NCBI GenBank assembly: GCA_947501105.1
Contig: CANMUP010000006.1
Span: 1 to 64,000 of the forward strand
Direction of reading: 5' to 3'
From: an uncultured Flaviramulus sp.
GTDB lineage: Bacteria > Bacteroidota > Bacteroidia > Flavobacteriales > Flavobacteriaceae
Length of the DNA stretch: 64,000 bases
Shown: positions 60,568 to 64,000 of the stretch, one piece after another
Layout of the letters: each line of letters opens with the position of its first letter
How positions within the stretch are numbered: the stretch's first letter is position 1
Notes under the pieces: model-generated
What the model was told of the DNA's origin: nothing
What the model saw: only the letters and a program-made list of their open reading frames with translations
Databases searched by the model: none
Translations under genes and position numbers: made by a program

Positions 60568-61263
60568 ATGATTAAACTAAATCAATTAACTAAAGTTTAC
60601 AGAACAGACGAAATTGAATCTACAGCACTAAATGAAGTGTCCTTTGAAATAGAAAAAGGAGAGTTCGTATCTATAATGGGGCCTTCTGGATGTGGAAAAT
60701 CAACACTTTTAAACATTTTAGGGCTATTGGATAAACCTGAGAGCGGAAGTTATGAGTTTTTAGGCAACGAAGTTGCTCACCTAAATGAGAAAGGGCGTTC
60801 AGATATTCGTAAAAAGAATATTGGTTTCATTTTTCAAAATTTTAATTTAATTGATGAGTTAACTGTCTTTGAAAATATAGAGCTTCCTCTACTCTATAAT
60901 AAGGTGCCAGCTCCTGAGCGCAAACAAAGAGTAAATGAAATTATTGAGAAGATTGGAATCTCACACAGATCCTCACATTTCCCTCAACAATTATCTGGTG
61001 GACAACAACAACGTGTTGCTGTTGCTAGAGCATTAATTAATAGACCTCCATTAATTTTGGCTGATGAACCAACAGGAAATCTAGATAGCTCGCATGGTAA
61101 CGAAGTTATGGAGTTATTATGCGAACTACATGAAGCTGGAACCACCATAATAATGGTAACACACTCTGCACATGATGCGAGTTATTCTGGAAGGATAATT
61201 AATTTACTCGATGGTCAAATTGTATCAGAAAGTAAAAATAAAATAGCTAAAGCTATTGTGTAA
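60568..61263 (+). CDS. ABC transporter ATPase, MacB/LolD type
   Basis: A 231-residue ATPase: Walker A GPSGCGKST, signature LSGGQQQRVAVARAL, Walker B LILADEPTGN, D-loop LDSS and switch His in MVTHSAH. The LDSSHGNEV segment is normal for the MacB/LolD group that drives type VII ABC pumps by mechanotransmission. It is flanked by the adaptor and FtsX permease genes (12- and 17-bp gaps). Confidence 0.95.
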   Translation: MIKLNQLTKVYRTDEIESTALNEVSFEIEKGEFVSIMGPSGCGKSTLLNILGLLDKPESGSYEFLGNEVAHLNEKGRSDIRKKNIGFIFQNFNLIDELTVFENIELPLLYNKVPAPERKQRVNEIIEKIGISHRSSHFPQQLSGGQQQRVAVARALINRPPLILADEPTGNLDSSHGNEVMELLCELHEAGTTIIMVTHSAHDASYSGRIINLLDGQIVSESKNKIAKAIV

Positions 61264-61280
61264 TTTTAAATATAGAAATC

Positions 61281-63686
61281 ATGCTTAAAAATTATATAAA
61301 AGTAGCTTTTAGAAGCTTAAATAAAAATAGAGTCTATGCCATTATAAACATTTTAGGGCTGGCTTTAGGACTTACTGTTACCATTCTAGTTTTTCTTTTT
61401 ATTAATGATGAAACAAGCTACGAAAAACATTGGGATGGATACGAGCGTATATATAGAACTGGGATTAAAGCAGACATGATGGGGCAAAAAATGAATGCAC
61501 CAGTTTCTTGTAGCCCTATGGCGAATACGTTTAGAACCGAATTTACTGATGTAGAAACTGCGACACGTATTCAAACTATTAACCAAGAAATTTTAATGCG
61601 TCATGAACAAAACAAAGTTTATATACAAAAAGGTGTAAGAGCCGATAGTACTTTTTTTAAAGTATTTAATTATGAATTTGTTCACGGTAATGCCGAAACT
61701 GCATTAAAAGAAGACAATGCTCTTGTATTAACTGAAGAATCTGCCCGAAAATTATTTGGCGATAAAAACGCTATAGGTGAAGTTGTAAATTATGACAATA
61801 GACAAGATTATATTGTAAGAGGTATAGTTAAAGAACCTAAAGGGCATGCTCACTTTCAATTTGATATGTTTTTAGCAGATCCTCAAATTCGAAATGTATG
61901 GATGAATAATGGTTGGTATACATACGTAAAATTAAAAGAAGGTGCCAATTTTAGTGCCTTTGAAGCAGAAATGAAGCGTAATTTTATGAAAAAAATTGCA
62001 CCAGATGTAGAACGCTATATGAAAATTACTGTTGAAGAATTTCTATCACAAGGGAATGCCTTCGAGTATCAATTACAGCCTCTAAAAGATATTCACCTTC
62101 ATTCGCAAATGGATTTTGAAATAAAGCAAAACGGAAACATTATATACATTTATGTATTTATAGGCATCGCCTTATTGGTTATCTTAATTGCTGGAATAAA
62201 TTTCATGAATTTATCTACCGCAAGGTCTGGAAAACGAGCAAAGGAAGTTGGAGTAAGAAAGGTTACTGGAGCTTCAAGAAAAATGCTAATCGCTCAGTTT
62301 TTAACAGAATCTGTTATTCAAAGTTTTATTGCATTATTCTTAGCTTTTATACTAGTAGAACTATTCCTTCCAGGTTTTAATAATATTATGGAAACCAACC
62401 TTACTCTTTTTAATGATTATATTGGAAAAACTGTTTTATTCGCATTATTAGTAACTCTAATTTATGGGTTATTTGCAGGAAGTTATCCAGCATTTTTCTT
62501 ATCAGCATTTCAACCAATTGCAGTACTAAAAGGAGATCTCACTAAAACTAAAGGCGGGGCATTATTAAGAAAAGTACTTGTAGTTATACAATTTACAGCA
62601 TCTACAATTTTAATTATTGGTATGATAATTATTTTTAAACAGATTTCATTTTTACATAATAAAGATCTTGGTTTTAACGGAGAGCAGGTAATAGTAGTTC
62701 CGCTACAAACAGATGCTATGACACAGAACTTTAGAAACTACAAAGATATATTTCTAAAAAATAGCAATGTTTTAAGTGTTACAAGAGCATCTTACTATCC
62801 TGGAGATAATCCAAACCAAAACATGTTCGCCTTAGAAGGAAATGAAGAACAATTACCGTTATGGAATATGGAAGTTGATTATGATTTCATGAAAACTTTA
62901 GATATTGAGCTGCTCGAAGGACGCAAATTTGACAGGGAAAAGGAATCAGATTCTGTTCCATACTATATATTAAATGAAACTGCTGTAAAAAACTTAAACA
63001 TTGAAAATGCAGTAGGAAGACGTTTAGGCAGGTACACAGGAAATGATGGAGGCTTAGAATACGGCAATATAATAGGAATTGTTAAAGATTTTCATATTGA
63101 AGGTTTTAATCAACCCATCCGCCCAATGATACTCACTATAGAAAATTTTGTTTGGTTTGCGTCTTTTAAAATTGCAAAGAATGACATGAATGCTACAATC
63201 GATTATATTGAAACTGAATGGAACAAATTAGAGCCATCACATCCTTTTAGGTATAAGTTTTTAGATCAAAAATTTGGAGCCTTATTAAGACAACAAGAAA
63301 ATTTTGGTACCATGTTTTTATTTCTAACTATACTTGCCATAATAATATCTGCAATGGGATTATACGGCTTAGCGTCATATACAGCTGAGCAACGTACAAA
63401 AGAAATTGGTATAAGAAAGGTTTTAGGCTCTTCAGTACCTCAAATTATGAATATGCTAACCAAAGACTTTATTAGATTAGTATTAATTGCAAATATCTTT
63501 GCATGGCCTATCACCTATTTACTGGCCAAAAATTGGTTAACAAATTTCTCATATCAAATAGATATGCCATTATTACCTTACTTCTTTGCTACTTTTTTAG
63601 CTTTAATAATAGCATTAATTACAGTAAGTTCTCAAGCATATTTAGCAGCAAATTCAGATCCTGTAGATGCCTTGAAATATGAATAA
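61281..63686 (+). CDS. FtsX-like ABC permease (MacB-type, duplicated)
   Basis: An 801-residue permease. The N-terminal helix (about 19-40) is followed by a large periplasmic MacB_PCD domain (to about 280) and an FtsX transmembrane block. The arrangement is then repeated: a second N-terminal helix (about 430-450), a second PCD, and an FtsX block with GIRKVLGSS. EVGVRKVTGASR is the first of the paired coupling motifs. Eight helices in total are expected. It exports an unknown substrate, perhaps a peptide, lipid or toxic compound. A bidirectional terminator follows. Confidence 0.93.
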   Translation: MLKNYIKVAFRSLNKNRVYAIINILGLALGLTVTILVFLFINDETSYEKHWDGYERIYRTGIKADMMGQKMNAPVSCSPMANTFRTEFTDVETATRIQTINQEILMRHEQNKVYIQKGVRADSTFFKVFNYEFVHGNAETALKEDNALVLTEESARKLFGDKNAIGEVVNYDNRQDYIVRGIVKEPKGHAHFQFDMFLADPQIRNVWMNNGWYTYVKLKEGANFSAFEAEMKRNFMKKIAPDVERYMKITVEEFLSQGNAFEYQLQPLKDIHLHSQMDFEIKQNGNIIYIYVFIGIALLVILIAGINFMNLSTARSGKRAKEVGVRKVTGASRKMLIAQFLTESVIQSFIALFLAFILVELFLPGFNNIMETNLTLFNDYIGKTVLFALLVTLIYGLFAGSYPAFFLSAFQPIAVLKGDLTKTKGGALLRKVLVVIQFTASTILIIGMIIIFKQISFLHNKDLGFNGEQVIVVPLQTDAMTQNFRNYKDIFLKNSNVLSVTRASYYPGDNPNQNMFALEGNEEQLPLWNMEVDYDFMKTLDIELLEGRKFDREKESDSVPYYILNETAVKNLNIENAVGRRLGRYTGNDGGLEYGNIIGIVKDFHIEGFNQPIRPMILTIENFVWFASFKIAKNDMNATIDYIETEWNKLEPSHPFRYKFLDQKFGALLRQQENFGTMFLFLTILAIIISAMGLYGLASYTAEQRTKEIGIRKVLGSSVPQIMNMLTKDFIRLVLIANIFAWPITYLLAKNWLTNFSYQIDMPLLPYFFATFLALIIALITVSSQAYLAANSDPVDALKYE

Positions 63687-63708
63687 TTATCATTAATCAA
63701 CCAAAACC

Positions 63709-63740
63709 AAAAAGCCCTAGAAAATTTTCAAGGGCTTTTT
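63709..63740. terminator. Bidirectional terminator between FtsX and topoisomerase genes
   Basis: AAAAAGCCCT (63709-63718) pairs with AGGGCTTTTT (63731-63740), with a self-complementary GAAAATTTTC in the loop. Two genes converge on it. Confidence 0.85.
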
Positions 63741-63759
63741 AAAATATAAAAATCAAGTT

Positions 63760-64000
63760 TTAAAATAAAGTAATCTGCCCTTCGTCATCAGTTTCTAAAT
63801 CATTTGATTGGCTTTCAGAATTATTTTTATCAGTATCCGCTTTTGTTTCAGAATCGTTAGCTAAAACTTCAGTTTCATCAATAACTTCCAATTCATCTGC
63901 ATGAACTTCTTTTGGTGCTTCAAAAGGAATTGGATCTAATAAATTGATTTGATTTACTTTGTCTTTTGTAAGTTGATTTCCCAAAGCGTTTATACCTTTA
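63760..64000 (-). CDS. parC: Topoisomerase IV subunit A-like protein, C-terminal end
   Basis: The frame is open to the right edge and reads KGINALGNQLTKDKV, followed by an acidic tail rich in Glu and Asp and ending GQITLF. From memory this resembles the C-terminus of Bacteroidota ParC-like (topoisomerase IV A) proteins, which carry a KGxxALGNQL segment. The ATG-like TTG at 63984 is not a start; the gene continues beyond the window. The C-terminal tail is variable in this family, so identification is moderate. Confidence 0.6.
   Translation of the reverse strand, partial: KGINALGNQLTKDKVNQINLLDPIPFEAPKEVHADELEVIDETEVLANDSETKADTDKNNSESQSNDLETDDEGQITLF

Noticed and set aside
1-64000. tRNA, rRNA, tmRNA or CRISPR loci
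   Set aside because: I looked for cloverleaf-like elements, conserved rRNA stretches and regularly spaced repeats and saw none; a covariance-model search would settle it.

Overview
The window looks like the chromosome of a marine-type member of the Flavobacteriaceae (Bacteroidota). The DNA is AT-rich. Many genes carry Bacteroidota -7 boxes (TAnnTTTG), lipoproteins and secreted proteins are abundant, and family-typical genes occur throughout (DUF2853, DUF3857/transglutaminase, HGSNAT-like DUF5009, FabV, PVC-type haem protein with DUF1080). I saw no rRNA, tRNA or CRISPR array.

Layout. 1-2740: one end of an integrated mobile element (start of a primase-helicase-like gene, two excisionase-like HTH genes, a tyrosine recombinase) butted against the 3' end of mnmE, the same target used by Salmonella genomic island 1. 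2723-8043: housekeeping genes (mnmE, an S1/CvfB protein, DUF2853, menD). 8079-10241: a lipoprotein, menF and a hotdog thioesterase, which with menD supply early menaquinone synthesis. 10295-18382: extracytoplasmic sugar/glycan genes (DUF1080, PVC haem protein, GH18, GH16, MltF-like transglycosylase). 18495-24582: small envelope proteins, a putatively acquired two-gene module (membrane-tethered XRE/NTF2-like regulator plus esterase lipoprotein), and a class C beta-lactamase-fold hydrolase. 24750-28484: cytochrome bd operon (cydAB plus a small membrane protein), divergent from an AraC/GyrI regulator. 28542-45882: mixed metabolism and envelope (DUF3857 protein, NPD, RlmI-like methyltransferase, phosphoesterase, fabV-lpd, S41 peptidase, smpB, S15 peptidase, pcm). 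46021-56208: a mostly same-strand run (Gfo/Idh/MocA, 3-hydroxyacyl-CoA dehydrogenase, DUF1015, DinB, YggS, exonuclease/GIY-YIG fusion, K+ channel, miaA). 56210-63686: a sigma-54 two-component system divergent from an HlyD-ABC-FtsX export operon. 63760-64000: the C-terminus of a topoisomerase IV subunit A-like protein.

The most notable signals are regulatory. There is an apparently complete sigma-54 circuit: response regulator and kinase, paired TGTTC-N6-GAACA dyads, a -24/-12 promoter, a 21-residue hydrophobic ORF, and an export operon. A 37-bp motif occurs twice around the cyd/AraC locus. An 18-bp palindrome is shared by two genes 29 kb apart. Exactly 10-bp-phased repeats lie beside the mobile-element excisionase gene. 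Several genes have the -7 box only 4-6 nt before the ATG, suggesting leaderless mRNAs. One DnaQ-GIY-YIG gene seems to start at ATT.
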